Shown one piece after another: positions 51,958 to 60,699 of a stretch of 64,000 bases of DNA. Made by a program: the position numbers and the translations under genes. Position 1 is the first letter of the stretch. Every line of letters begins with the position of its first letter. A model generated the notes under the pieces. The model had not been told where the DNA came from. It did not search any database and worked only from the letters and a program-made list of their open reading frames with translations. The DNA is from an uncultured Flavobacteriales bacterium (GTDB lineage: Bacteria > Bacteroidota > Bacteroidia > Flavobacteriales_D > Sanyastnellaceae): assembly GCA_937974555.1 (NCBI GenBank), contig CALJKR010000073.1, positions 1-64,000 on the forward strand, written 5' to 3'.

Positions 51958-53514
51958 TTATTCGATAATCAACGATTGAACCTCTACGGCCCCCGTTTTC
52001 TTGTTTAGAAACTGCACATGATAAAGGCCTTGAGGAAGGGCTTGTAAATCCAATTGTCCTTGGTTAATTCCACCGTGCATCCGCCAAACATCTTCCTTCA
52101 CCAATTGTCCTTGGTTATTGAAAATCCTGACCACTTGCTGAGACGACAACGCTTGGAAACTGGTCCAGTAAAATTGACCTGTACTGGGATTGGGATAAAA
52201 ATCCCATGTGGATTCCGGTGTTGGACCATTCTCTATGACACCGGTATTGTGTTGGACGATGATGTTTTCATCACCGGGCAGATAGTAAGTATAGAGGTAA
52301 AAAACTACCATCATTTCATCTGTCGTTTCTTCTCCCCACATCACCAATTGCGGTGGAAACGAAGGTTGGTTGGGGTTATTTACGGTATTGTCATAAGTCG
52401 CAACCGCTTTGAGTTGCGCACCCATGGGAACTTTGATGAGTTGGGGATAATCATAGCCCAATTGCCAATGAAAATCCCAATTGGGAATGTCGATCAAAGG
52501 AATGGTATCTCCAGCATTTAGGGCAAAACTGCGAATACTTTTTCCGATCAAATGCATATGAGGTGTGATACCAATGAGCGAGACGTTGGTAGGCACGTTG
52601 TAGGTAGCATGAAAAGTTTGCTGGGTATTGGCTGGAATGATCAACGCGGGTTCATCCAAAGTAGCAGGATCATGGGTCAAAATGGGATTGTACCAAGCCT
52701 CACGTGGGGAAGGATCTTGGGTGTGTTGGATGTTCACGATGGTCTGATCTTGTTGACCATTGGAACCAGCGGGATAGTGCATTTCAACCAAAAAATGTCC
52801 ACCTGCAGATGCGCGAATACCAAATCCAAATGGTAGAAATTGTGGCCCTTTTCCAGGAACCCAAGCTCCGACAAAATAGGCATCAGTCGGAATACCACCA
52901 CCTGTTCCGTTGGTCTGAAAACCAGGCATTCCATCGGCTCCATCCAAGGACAAGCATGCATCGGTAGGGTCGTAATAAATAACAACGTGATGCACAATGT
53001 CGCTGTTGCCAGGAATGATTTCTATCCCATCAATGAAAGTGTCGGTGGTATAATTGGGACTCAATACAAAGGTTCTGTAGTAATCACTACCAACGGCCAA
53101 ACTGGTATTCAAAGGAGTTGTTCCTGTAAAATCTATTTGATTCAGTTGACTTGAATTGTTGTAAACAGGAGGAGCGGGAGCCAGACTCAAATCACCACTG
53201 GGTGCGCCACCAACAACCCAATCCGTGATGTTCTGTTTTTGCACATCACTCAACACATTTTCATTCATGAAATGTCTGTAGTTGGTATTGGCAGGATATG
53301 GAGGCATATAGCCCGTTGAAATAGCGGATAGGATGCTTGCGCTACTGTTGTAGGCATCATCATAGGTCATCAAGCTAGATGGTCCGATGCCCCCGGGATG
53401 GTGGCATTGGGTGCAATGGTCAAACAAAATGGGAGCAATATCTTGACTCCAGTTTTGAGCAAAGATCCCAGTGCTGGTCAAAACGACCCACAAAGCAAAT
53501 ATGTATTTTTTCAT
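51958..53514 (-). CDS. T9SS-secreted cytochrome c-copper type II monooxygenase fusion
   Basis: This is a 518-residue exported protein. The signal peptide MKKYIFALWVVLTSTGIFAQ is followed by a monohaem cytochrome c domain (about 21-105) with Cys34-Thr-Gln-Cys37-His38 and a likely haem ligand Met70 (GYMPPYP). Residues about 125-425 match the peptidylglycine/dopamine monooxygenase fold with all expected copper ligands: His175-His176 (VHHVVIYYD), His246 (VEMHYPAG), His319 and His321 (TPHMHLIGK), and a methionine in TTDEMMVVFYLYTYY (401-402). A T9SS type A sorting domain starts DFYPNPSTGQFYW (about 438). The haem may feed electrons to copper in place of ascorbate; this is inference. ATG 53514 overlaps the upstream stop by one base. 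It is the last gene of the purA-led run. Confidence 0.85.
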   Translation of the reverse strand: MKKYIFALWVVLTSTGIFAQNWSQDIAPILFDHCTQCHHPGGIGPSSLMTYDDAYNSSASILSAISTGYMPPYPANTNYRHFMNENVLSDVQKQNITDWVVGGAPSGDLSLAPAPPVYNNSSQLNQIDFTGTTPLNTSLAVGSDYYRTFVLSPNYTTDTFIDGIEIIPGNSDIVHHVVIYYDPTDACLSLDGADGMPGFQTNGTGGGIPTDAYFVGAWVPGKGPQFLPFGFGIRASAGGHFLVEMHYPAGSNGQQDQTIVNIQHTQDPSPREAWYNPILTHDPATLDEPALIIPANTQQTFHATYNVPTNVSLIGITPHMHLIGKSIRSFALNAGDTIPLIDIPNWDFHWQLGYDYPQLIKVPMGAQLKAVATYDNTVNNPNQPSFPPQLVMWGEETTDEMMVVFYLYTYYLPGDENIIVQHNTGVIENGPTPESTWDFYPNPSTGQFYWTSFQALSSQQVVRIFNNQGQLVKEDVWRMHGGINQGQLDLQALPQGLYHVQFLNKKTGAVEVQSLIIE

Positions 53515-53804
53515 TACCAAAAGATTTTTTTGTACCAAGGCAATCGATTGGCATTGCCCGTTTTATTCGATTTTTTACGACTTTCCTTCATCCGCTTTTT
53601 GGTGGCTTTGTCTTGAATAGCGGCGTGCTTGTCTTGCCTCATTTTGTACTCCTCTTCCTTTCTTCTTCTATTCTCTTTTTGCTTGTTGGCGCCATCCTCT
53701 GGCGTTACTACGTTGGTTTGACGCGGGGGCTTGTTTTGGGCAGCACTCTCTTGCGCACCCAAAATCGCGAAGCAAAAAACCAAAGCACTCAATATTCTTT
53801 TCAT
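53514..53804 (-). CDS. small basic secreted protein
   Basis: This is a 96-residue protein with signal peptide MKRILSALVFCFAILGAQESAAQ, then a highly charged, lysine/arginine-rich body (ENRRRKEEEYKMRQDKHAAI, KATKKRMKESRKKSNKTGNA) ending PWYKKIFW. The charged stretch is likely helical. I do not recognise a named domain, though small proteins with a KATKKRMK-type core occur in Bacteroidota. Its start overlaps the upstream stop by 4 bp and its stop overlaps the monooxygenase start by 1 bp (TAATG), so it is surely translated as part of the operon. Confidence 0.75.
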   Translation of the reverse strand: MKRILSALVFCFAILGAQESAAQNKPPRQTNVVTPEDGANKQKENRRRKEEEYKMRQDKHAAIQDKATKKRMKESRKKSNKTGNANRLPWYKKIFW

Positions 53805-54700
53805 CTAAACTGGTATTCGTATTTGTGAATCGTAATCATCTGACTACTGATGTCTTGATGCAAGATAGCTTTAACCAATGAGGCATTTTGATAGAGTACT
53901 TCGTATTCTTCAACAGGGGTATTGTTGATGAACTTCTTGGCAAAAATGACATTGCCTATTTTATCATATTCGTAGGTCACTTTCTCGATCTCTTGGCTTT
54001 GGTTGTCGGTTCGGATTACCTCCATTACCCATCCTCTTTCATTGTATCGATAATTGGCCTCAATCATGCGTTTTGAAATCAAATATTCCTCTGTTTCTTT
54101 GATTAAAAAGCCTTGATCATTTCGCTCGGTGGTAAAGGTGCTGTAGGTTAATCCGTAATTGTTGATGTTGTTTCTGACAACAAGGTTGGGTTTGGGGAAT
54201 TGATATTCAAAAGAATTGGTTTCCACCAAAATCTCCCGCCGATCAGGACTATTGTTCCCTCCAACGATTTGTTTGGTATCTTGTCTAATTAGTTTTCCAT
54301 TGCTGTCGTAAGCGTGGGTGGTAATGGTGGTTTCTTGAGCGTTTTTGGATTCGACCGTAAATAGTTGTCCGACATCATTTCTTTTAAACAAAATAGAGGT
54401 GGTGTCGCGTTCGTAATTCTTGGGTGAGATGGTGGTTTTACTCTCTAAGATTCCGGTATTTCCAAACTTGTAAAGGATCTCTTGCTCCAGGTCATCAATG
54501 GGCCTTCCTGGCATTTTTACTAAAATGTTTTCTTGAATGCTCAGTATTTTATTTTCCCAAATAAAACTGCGGTTGAAGGTGATTGGATTTTCAAATGCCT
54601 TGCCTTCTTTGTTGTTGACCATCTGCGCAAATCCTATTGCGGGAATTGCGAAAGAAAGTAGGCTTGCAAAGACGAAAGATCTGTGAAAGGAGTTGAGCAT
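53801..54700 (-). CDS. secreted YD/RHS-like repeat protein
   Basis: This is a 299-residue exported protein of unknown function. The signal peptide MLNSFHRSFVFASLLSFAIPAIGFAQ is convincing and fixes the start at 54700, although this places the first 22 codons inside the upstream gene (67-bp overlap). The body is a series of short beta-hairpin repeats with tyrosine and asparagine/glycine turns (HAYDSNGKLIRQD, YRYNERGWVMEVIRTD, YEYDKIGNVIFAKKF), similar to YD repeats. It would sit in the periplasm or on the outer membrane. An alternative start at codon 27 (54622) avoids the overlap but loses the signal peptide. Confidence 0.75.
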   Translation of the reverse strand: MLNSFHRSFVFASLLSFAIPAIGFAQMVNNKEGKAFENPITFNRSFIWENKILSIQENILVKMPGRPIDDLEQEILYKFGNTGILESKTTISPKNYERDTTSILFKRNDVGQLFTVESKNAQETTITTHAYDSNGKLIRQDTKQIVGGNNSPDRREILVETNSFEYQFPKPNLVVRNNINNYGLTYSTFTTERNDQGFLIKETEEYLISKRMIEANYRYNERGWVMEVIRTDNQSQEIEKVTYEYDKIGNVIFAKKFINNTPVEEYEVLYQNASLVKAILHQDISSQMITIHKYEYQFR

Positions 54701-56598
54701 GACTCAAAGGTACAAAGATGAAATTGCTTTTCCTCTTTGTATTTTCCCAATAAAGCATATACTTCCGAAGGTTGATTGAGCTCGATCACTTGTATCCCCC
54801 ATTGGCGGATAGACGAAATCTCTTCAACGGAGGCATGGCAGGCAATGATGATTCCCCCATGTTGTCGGTACATCCATTGCTGAAGCCACTGCGCGCTGTA
54901 TGCGGGGTGTTGACCAACTTCAGCTACCTGCGTCATCATGGCTGTGCTTTCTTCAATCCAAGGCGAATGCCCTTCAAGGATCCCGAGCAAGAAAAGATTT
55001 TGGCAGATGATGGCGTTGACCGAGGGCTGAACACTATCGGTAATCTCTTTTTTCTGTACAAAAACATCTTCTCCTTTTCCCAAGAAGTATAGTCCATCCC
55101 GACTGTCTCGGAAAGCCAACAACATCTTTTGACAATGCAGCGCACGTTGGTGATATGAGGCGTTGGTGGTTCTAAAAAACAATGCCAGAGCTGCCTTTTG
55201 CACAGTAGCCAAAGTATCGGAAAGAAGTGTTGTCAAATACCCCGTTTCATATCTTCCTTGAATCCACTGGCCCTCTACCTGGAGATGTTGCGTCATCTGA
55301 TGAAATAGCTTTTCGGCTTTTTGTAAGTAATCAGGTTCGATATAGGAAGCCTCGGTATATCCGATTACAGCCAGGGCATTCCATGTCGTCAATATTTTTT
55401 GATCGATGGCGGGAGCCATTCTATGCTCGTTGTATGATCGGAGTTTGGCATGAAATCGTTCGAGAATTGCCAAGGCATCTTCGATATTTATTTCGGCGTC
55501 AATGGCCCAATCGGTGAGACTTATTTTTTGTCTAAGGACGAGTTTATGATCTTCCCAATGGCAAAAAGGATTAAAGAAATACAGTTGATTGAGAAGGTGA
55601 AAATCATCTCCTGCGCATTGTTCTATTTCTTGAATCGTATAACAATAGAATTTTCCTTCTTCTCTTTCAGAGTCTGCATCTTGGGCGCTGAAAAGCAATC
55701 CCGTCTTGGCGTGGGTGATTGAAGCGTACCATCGATCAATGCTTTCAATAACCAAGCGATATTCTGGCTTTGGATCCAATGCAAATGCCTTGGAATAAGC
55801 CGACATGAGTTGTCCATTGTCATAGAGCATTTTTTCAAAGTGTGGAATATGCCAAAATGCATCCACACTGTACCTTGAAAAACCACCTTGTACAGGATCA
55901 TGAATTCCTCCCATGGCCATTTTATGCAAGCTATTCAATGCCCATTTTTTGGACAATGGGTAGTAATGACCATATTCTAGCATGGCATGGAGTAGAGGAG
56001 GCATGGGGAACTTGGGAGCATGGGCTGTTCCACCCCATTCCATGTCCTGTTCGCTAATCCATGACTGTATGGCATCATGATCCAACGAAAAATCGATTTC
56101 GTTTTTTTTGATGGTAGCATCCCAATCTTCGATGGCACTTTTTATTTGCGTAGCATAGTCATGCAATTGATGGGGTGACTTTTGATACAACTGATGAATT
56201 TCAGAAAGTATCTGAAACCACTTTGTTTTGGGAAAATAAGTACCACCAAATACAGGGGTGCCATCGGGAAGGCAGATGCAATTGAGCGGCCATCCACCGG
56301 GCTTTCCCATCAGTTGTACTGCGCTCATGTATGATTGATCAATGTCTGGCCTTTCTTCTCGGTCTACTTTGATGCTGACATAATGTGCATTGGTGAAAAG
56401 GGCAATGTCATCATCTTCAAAACATTCATGTTCCATCACATGACACCAATGGCAAGCACTGTATCCAATGCTAACGATGACGAGTTTATTTTCTGCTCGG
56501 GCTTTGGCCCAGGCTCCCTCACTCCAAGCTTTCCAATGTATTGGATTTCCGCCATGTTGACGGAGGTAAAGATTGGCGTGATGGGCTAATTCATTCAT
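54634..56598 (-). CDS. DUF255 thioredoxin-domain protein (YyaL/SPATA20 family)
   Basis: This is a 654-residue cytoplasmic protein. The N-terminal thioredoxin-like DUF255 domain (about 1-165) has SIGYSACHWCHVMEHECFED with a CxxC pair, VKVDREERPDID-like sequence (IKVDREERPDIDQSYM) and GGWPLNCICLPDG. The remainder is an alpha/alpha toroid related to six-hairpin glycosidases or epimerases (FSRYSVDAFWHIPHFEKMLYDNGQL, FSAQDADSEREEGKFY, LTTWNALAVIGY). The biochemical role of this widespread family is unsettled. It overlaps glyA by 4 bp and its last 67 bases also encode the signal peptide of the next gene. Confidence 0.9.
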   Translation of the reverse strand: MNELAHHANLYLRQHGGNPIHWKAWSEGAWAKARAENKLVIVSIGYSACHWCHVMEHECFEDDDIALFTNAHYVSIKVDREERPDIDQSYMSAVQLMGKPGGWPLNCICLPDGTPVFGGTYFPKTKWFQILSEIHQLYQKSPHQLHDYATQIKSAIEDWDATIKKNEIDFSLDHDAIQSWISEQDMEWGGTAHAPKFPMPPLLHAMLEYGHYYPLSKKWALNSLHKMAMGGIHDPVQGGFSRYSVDAFWHIPHFEKMLYDNGQLMSAYSKAFALDPKPEYRLVIESIDRWYASITHAKTGLLFSAQDADSEREEGKFYCYTIQEIEQCAGDDFHLLNQLYFFNPFCHWEDHKLVLRQKISLTDWAIDAEINIEDALAILERFHAKLRSYNEHRMAPAIDQKILTTWNALAVIGYTEASYIEPDYLQKAEKLFHQMTQHLQVEGQWIQGRYETGYLTTLLSDTLATVQKAALALFFRTTNASYHQRALHCQKMLLAFRDSRDGLYFLGKGEDVFVQKKEITDSVQPSVNAIICQNLFLLGILEGHSPWIEESTAMMTQVAEVGQHPAYSAQWLQQWMYRQHGGIIIACHASVEEISSIRQWGIQVIELNQPSEVYALLGKYKEEKQFHLCTFESCSTPFTDLSSLQAYFLSQFPQ

Positions 56599-57872
56599 GC
56601 TTCAAAAAGAGGACGGTGCGCCATCAAGGATTTGACTTTCTCTCTGATATGCGCTACCTGTGTATCATCGTTTCTGTGTAGTATGGCTTCATGAATCAAT
56701 TGCCCCACTTGCTGCACGTCGCTTTCTTTTAGTCCGCGTGTTGTGATAGCTGGGGTACCCAATCGAATGCCTGAAGTAACCATGGGCGATTGAGGATCTC
56801 CGGGAATCATATTTTTGTTGGCTGTGATGTGCACATTGCCAAGCGCTGCATCGGCCTCTTTGCCGGTTACGTTTTGGCTTCGCAAATCAATCAACATACA
56901 ATGATTGTCGGTGCCACCACTGACAATATTGTAACCAAAGCCAACCAAAGTTTCTGCAAGAATTTGGGCATTTTTGATTACTTGTTCTCCGTATGTTTTG
57001 AATGAGTCCTCAAGTGCCTCGCCAAAGGCAATTGCTTTGGCGGCGATGACGTGCTCCAATGGACCTCCTTGCATACCAGGGAATACGCCACTGTCGAGCA
57101 AACTGCTCAATGTTCTCAATTCACCTTTATTATTGGTAATGCCCAAGGGATTGGGACCATCGTTCCCAGTCATAATCACACCTCCTCTTGGTCCACGCAA
57201 AGTTTTGTGCGTGGTGGTGGTTACCACATGGCAGTGAGGAATGGGGTTGTTTAATAATCCTTTGGCAATAAGACCCGATGGATGAGAAACATCGGCTAAA
57301 AGCAATGCCCCCACTTCATCTGCGATTTGACGAAAGGCTGCGTAATCCCAATCACGGCTGTATGCGGAAGCACCTACAATCAACATTTTGGGTTTTACTT
57401 CGTGGGCTCTTTCTCTGACGGTTTCCATCTCCACACGACCCGTTTCTGGGTTGACTCCATAGAAATGAGATTCGTATAATTTTCCTGAGTAATTAACTGG
57501 TGAACCATGGGTAAGGTGACCGCCCTGTGATAAGTCCAAACCAAGAATTCGATCTCCTGGTTTCAATAGAGCCAACATCACTGCGCTATTGGCATTGGCA
57601 CCACTGTGCGGCTGCACATTGGCCCATTGGGCACCAAACAAAGCTTTTAAACGATCAATGGCCAATTGTTCCACTTGGTCTACTACCTCGCATCCACCAT
57701 AATAACGCTTTTTGGGTAAACCCTCTGCATACTTGTTGGTTAAGATAGACCCTGCGGCCATCATCACTTGATCTGAAACATAATTTTCAGATGCAATCAT
57801 CTCGATGCCTTCAGTTTGTCTTTTTAATTCTTCTTGAATGAGCTGCGCAATCGCTTGATCTTTATACATCAC
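56595..57872 (-). CDS. glyA: serine hydroxymethyltransferase
   Basis: This PLP enzyme interconverts serine and glycine and charges tetrahydrofolate with a one-carbon unit. The 425 residues show EMIASENYVSDQVM, GCEVVDQVEQLAIDRLKALFG, LSQGGHLTHGSPVNYSGK, and the PLP-lysine motif VVTTTTHKTLRGPRGG. It begins 8 bases after the OstA/LptA-like stop. The location near purA links one-carbon supply with purine synthesis. Confidence 0.97.
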   Translation of the reverse strand: MMYKDQAIAQLIQEELKRQTEGIEMIASENYVSDQVMMAAGSILTNKYAEGLPKKRYYGGCEVVDQVEQLAIDRLKALFGAQWANVQPHSGANANSAVMLALLKPGDRILGLDLSQGGHLTHGSPVNYSGKLYESHFYGVNPETGRVEMETVRERAHEVKPKMLIVGASAYSRDWDYAAFRQIADEVGALLLADVSHPSGLIAKGLLNNPIPHCHVVTTTTHKTLRGPRGGVIMTGNDGPNPLGITNNKGELRTLSSLLDSGVFPGMQGGPLEHVIAAKAIAFGEALEDSFKTYGEQVIKNAQILAETLVGFGYNIVSGGTDNHCMLIDLRSQNVTGKEADAALGNVHITANKNMIPGDPQSPMVTSGIRLGTPAITTRGLKESDVQQVGQLIHEAILHRNDDTQVAHIREKVKSLMAHRPLFEA

Positions 57873-57880
57873 TTTACTTT

Positions 57881-59383
57881 TTAATGGAATATTTTTCTTT
57901 CAGGTCGTTGTTCAATAAGCCAACTGAAACCTTTTAATTTTTTCTCTTCTTTTTCAGAAAGTTGTTGCGGAATAAAATGAGAATCGGGTTCCTTTTTTAA
58001 TCCTATTTGTGTGATTTTTCTTTCTTTGACATGTATGCTGATGTTGCTGCATTCCGCCTTGTTTATACCGATTGGGGAAGTACTGTCTTCTTTTTCCAAT
58101 GGGAAATAAATCAATTGACCATTCCCATTGACATCTACTCGATACAATTCTCCTTCTTTGAAGTAGCCAACGACATCTCTCCCTTTGATTTGGTCGTAAT
58201 ACGAGGTGTCATTTTCAATGGTTTGAGAGATAATCATGGAATTTTTTCTTACAAAAAACCGATTCGGATTGTTGTTTTTAATTTCAACTCGCATGGAGTC
58301 TCCAGAAATTTGACGATAACCGGCCCAAAGAATGGGGTTGTCAAAGAAGTATAACGTACTGTCGCTGGATTGGAAAACCAAGGAATCTGCTTTGCCCTGA
58401 AATTCAGGGTGATAAAATTTGGCTTGATTGTAGGCTTTGATTATATCACCATTGATGCTGTCTTTTTTCATCCAAAGCGTATCGGCTTGCATCATCAAAG
58501 TATCGCTCTCAAGCACATTGTAGTATTGGGGTGCTTGCGTTACCCATTGTATACCTGAATTTTGAAAGTATTGGCCCCTACCTCCGGTAATCCATTTGTT
58601 CTCCACAGTGTCTTTTATTTCAACGTGTCCCTTGGCCTTGCCCCAACCTTCTTTGCCATTGAAGTATAGGGTATCGGCAGTAAGCACTTGGGCGTTGGAG
58701 ATCAATTTTGGATGATCCATCATCTCTGAGTATTCCGTTTTGGTATTGTAAAATCCTTTGGAGCAAAACAGTTTTTCTTCCTTAGATATAACGCTCGTTG
58801 GCGCCATGTAATGGGCCACTTCTTTGAGATTGTCGTATTTGAGTTTTTCTGTTTTTAAGGTGTATGTTTCGTTTTGAAGCACCACATTTTTTTCGAAAAA
58901 TGAGATTCCTGAATCAGTATTGTAATTTCCCTTGTTACTTGTTAGTGTATTCTTTTTGTTTTCTGAAACAATTTTTCCTCCTCCAAAGTAACTTGCGATA
59001 TGTGTTCCCAAGAGGTATTCCATTTTGGGCGAAGTTAAAGTCATGTTTTCATCCACAAGTTTGGCATTTCCGCTCAGAACGGCTTTGTTTTCATCATTTC
59101 GATAAAACAATTCATCTCCGGTAAGGGTATAGTCTCCGGGTTTCACAATTCGAATCAATCCAAAGGCTTTGAAGTCCCGATTGTCATACCAATAAGCGCT
59201 ATCGCAATACAGATGGTTGCCACCTCTTTCAAAATGAACATTGCCAATGACGCGTTGCGCGTCGACCAATTTTTTTGAATAGTATATATTATCCGAATAA
59301 ACAAGTTGCACTTTGTCTTGTCCCCATAAGTTTGGGAGGCCTGCTAAAATGAGCAATCCCAATAGGAACAAGCGAGACATCAT
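57881..59383 (-). CDS. OstA/LptA-like periplasmic protein
   Basis: This is a 500-residue exported protein with signal peptide MMSRLFLLGLLILAGLPNLWGQ. It has successive OstA/LptA-type beta-jellyroll repeats (YSDNIYYSKKLVDAQRVIGNVHFERGGNHLYCDSAYWYD, LTGDELFYRNDENKAVLSGNAKLVD, TLTSNKGNYNTDSG, LTADTLYFNGKEGWGKAKGHVEIKD). The family carries lipopolysaccharide across the periplasm in the Lpt bridge. This form is much longer than the 180-residue LptA of Proteobacteria but normal for Bacteroidota. ATG 59383 overlaps the purA stop in an A-TGA-TG arrangement. It lacks the large barrel of LptD, so it is a bridge component and not the outer-membrane insertase. Confidence 0.85.
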   Translation of the reverse strand: MMSRLFLLGLLILAGLPNLWGQDKVQLVYSDNIYYSKKLVDAQRVIGNVHFERGGNHLYCDSAYWYDNRDFKAFGLIRIVKPGDYTLTGDELFYRNDENKAVLSGNAKLVDENMTLTSPKMEYLLGTHIASYFGGGKIVSENKKNTLTSNKGNYNTDSGISFFEKNVVLQNETYTLKTEKLKYDNLKEVAHYMAPTSVISKEEKLFCSKGFYNTKTEYSEMMDHPKLISNAQVLTADTLYFNGKEGWGKAKGHVEIKDTVENKWITGGRGQYFQNSGIQWVTQAPQYYNVLESDTLMMQADTLWMKKDSINGDIIKAYNQAKFYHPEFQGKADSLVFQSSDSTLYFFDNPILWAGYRQISGDSMRVEIKNNNPNRFFVRKNSMIISQTIENDTSYYDQIKGRDVVGYFKEGELYRVDVNGNGQLIYFPLEKEDSTSPIGINKAECSNISIHVKERKITQIGLKKEPDSHFIPQQLSEKEEKKLKGFSWLIEQRPERKIFH

Positions 59384-60657
59384 GCTTTCATGGATATGGT
59401 TTGCTTGCGATCAGGTCCCACAGACACGTAAGTAATCGGCAATTCTAACGCTTGCTCAATAAAGGCAATATACTGGTTAAGTTCTGCCGGAAATTGTGAT
59501 TTGTTTTCCAGTTGAGTCAAGTCCATTTTCCAGCCAGGAACACTAGTGAATACTGGTTCCAACGTTTCAGCGTGACTGTCATAGGGCAAATAGTCGATCA
59601 ACTCTCCTTTCCAACGGTAGTGGGTACAGATTTGAATCTCGTCAAAAATGCTTAAAACATCGGCCTTCATCATGAACAATTCTGTTACACCATTGATCAT
59701 GCAAGCGTATTTCAATGCAGGAATATCCAACCAGCCACAACGACGCGCGCGACCTGTGGTGGAGCCAAACTCATGGCCTTCTTGACGCATTCTTTCTCCC
59801 GTTTCTTCATGAAGTTCAGTTGGGAAAGGACCAGAACCCACGCGGGTGCAATAGGCTTTGAAAATGCCGAATACATCCCCAATTCGATTGGGGGCAACGC
59901 CCAATCCAGTGCATGCTCCTGCGGTAACAGTGTTGCTGGAGGTTACAAAAGGGTACGAACCAAAATCAATATCTAACAATGAACCTTGCGCGCCTTCTGC
60001 CAATATCTTTTTACCTGATTTTAATGCAGAATTCAAGTAGAGCTCACTATCGATGATCTGAAGCGTTTTCAAATACTGCACGCTTGCCAACCATTCTGCT
60101 TCCATGGGAGCCAAATCAAATTCAAAATTATATTGGCTAAGCATTTTCAAATGCTTTTCTTTGAGTTCGTTGTATTTGGTTTCAAAATTAGATTCCAAAA
60201 CATCCCCAACACGCAGACCATTTCTGCCCGTTTTATCCATGTATGTTGGCCCTATGCCCTTGAGAGTAGAACCAATTTTTGCACTCCCTTTGGCGGCCTC
60301 TGATGCCGCATCCAATAAGCGATGGGTAGGTAAAATCAAATGCGCTTTTCGAGATATTAAAAGTCGACTTTGGAAATCGATATTGCGCTCCGTCAATTTA
60401 TCCAATTCTTTTTTAAAGATGATTGGATCAATCACAACTCCATTTCCAATGACATTTTGAACATTAGAATGGAATATGCCAGATGGAATGGTGTGCAAGA
60501 CATGTTTAATGCCATCAAACAAAAGCGTGTGGCCAGCGTTTGGCCCCCCTTGAAAGCGTGCAATGATATCGTAATGTGGGGTTAAAACATCAACAATTTT
60601 CCCCTTTCCTTCATCTCCCCATTGTAATCCGAGAAGAACCGCAGTTTTTTGAATCAT
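59380..60657 (-). CDS. purA: adenylosuccinate synthetase
   Basis: PurA joins IMP and aspartate, using GTP, in the first step towards AMP. The 425 residues show VLLGLQWGDEGKGKIVD (the GTP/IMP loop), ARFQGGPNAGHTLL, GSTLKGIGPTYMDK, LAEGAQGSLLDIDFGSYPFVTSSN and FGSTTGRARRCGWLD. I choose ATG 60657, which gives the standard N-terminus MIQKTAVLLG, over ATG 60675. The gene leads a seven-gene run whose members overlap or nearly touch. Confidence 0.97.
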   Translation of the reverse strand: MIQKTAVLLGLQWGDEGKGKIVDVLTPHYDIIARFQGGPNAGHTLLFDGIKHVLHTIPSGIFHSNVQNVIGNGVVIDPIIFKKELDKLTERNIDFQSRLLISRKAHLILPTHRLLDAASEAAKGSAKIGSTLKGIGPTYMDKTGRNGLRVGDVLESNFETKYNELKEKHLKMLSQYNFEFDLAPMEAEWLASVQYLKTLQIIDSELYLNSALKSGKKILAEGAQGSLLDIDFGSYPFVTSSNTVTAGACTGLGVAPNRIGDVFGIFKAYCTRVGSGPFPTELHEETGERMRQEGHEFGSTTGRARRCGWLDIPALKYACMINGVTELFMMKADVLSIFDEIQICTHYRWKGELIDYLPYDSHAETLEPVFTSVPGWKMDLTQLENKSQFPAELNQYIAFIEQALELPITYVSVGPDRKQTISMKA

Positions 60658-60672
60658 ACTATTGGTAAAGCG

Positions 60673-60680
60673 CAAAAATA
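60673..60680 (-). promoter_or_regulatory. purA -7 box candidate (TATTTTTG)
   Basis: A perfect minus-strand TAnnTTTG match in the 42-bp gap between the Fur-family gene and purA, ending 15 bases before the purA ATG. No matching -33 TTG is obvious. Confidence 0.5.
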
Positions 60681-60699
60681 AATCGAAAATGGATGCGAA

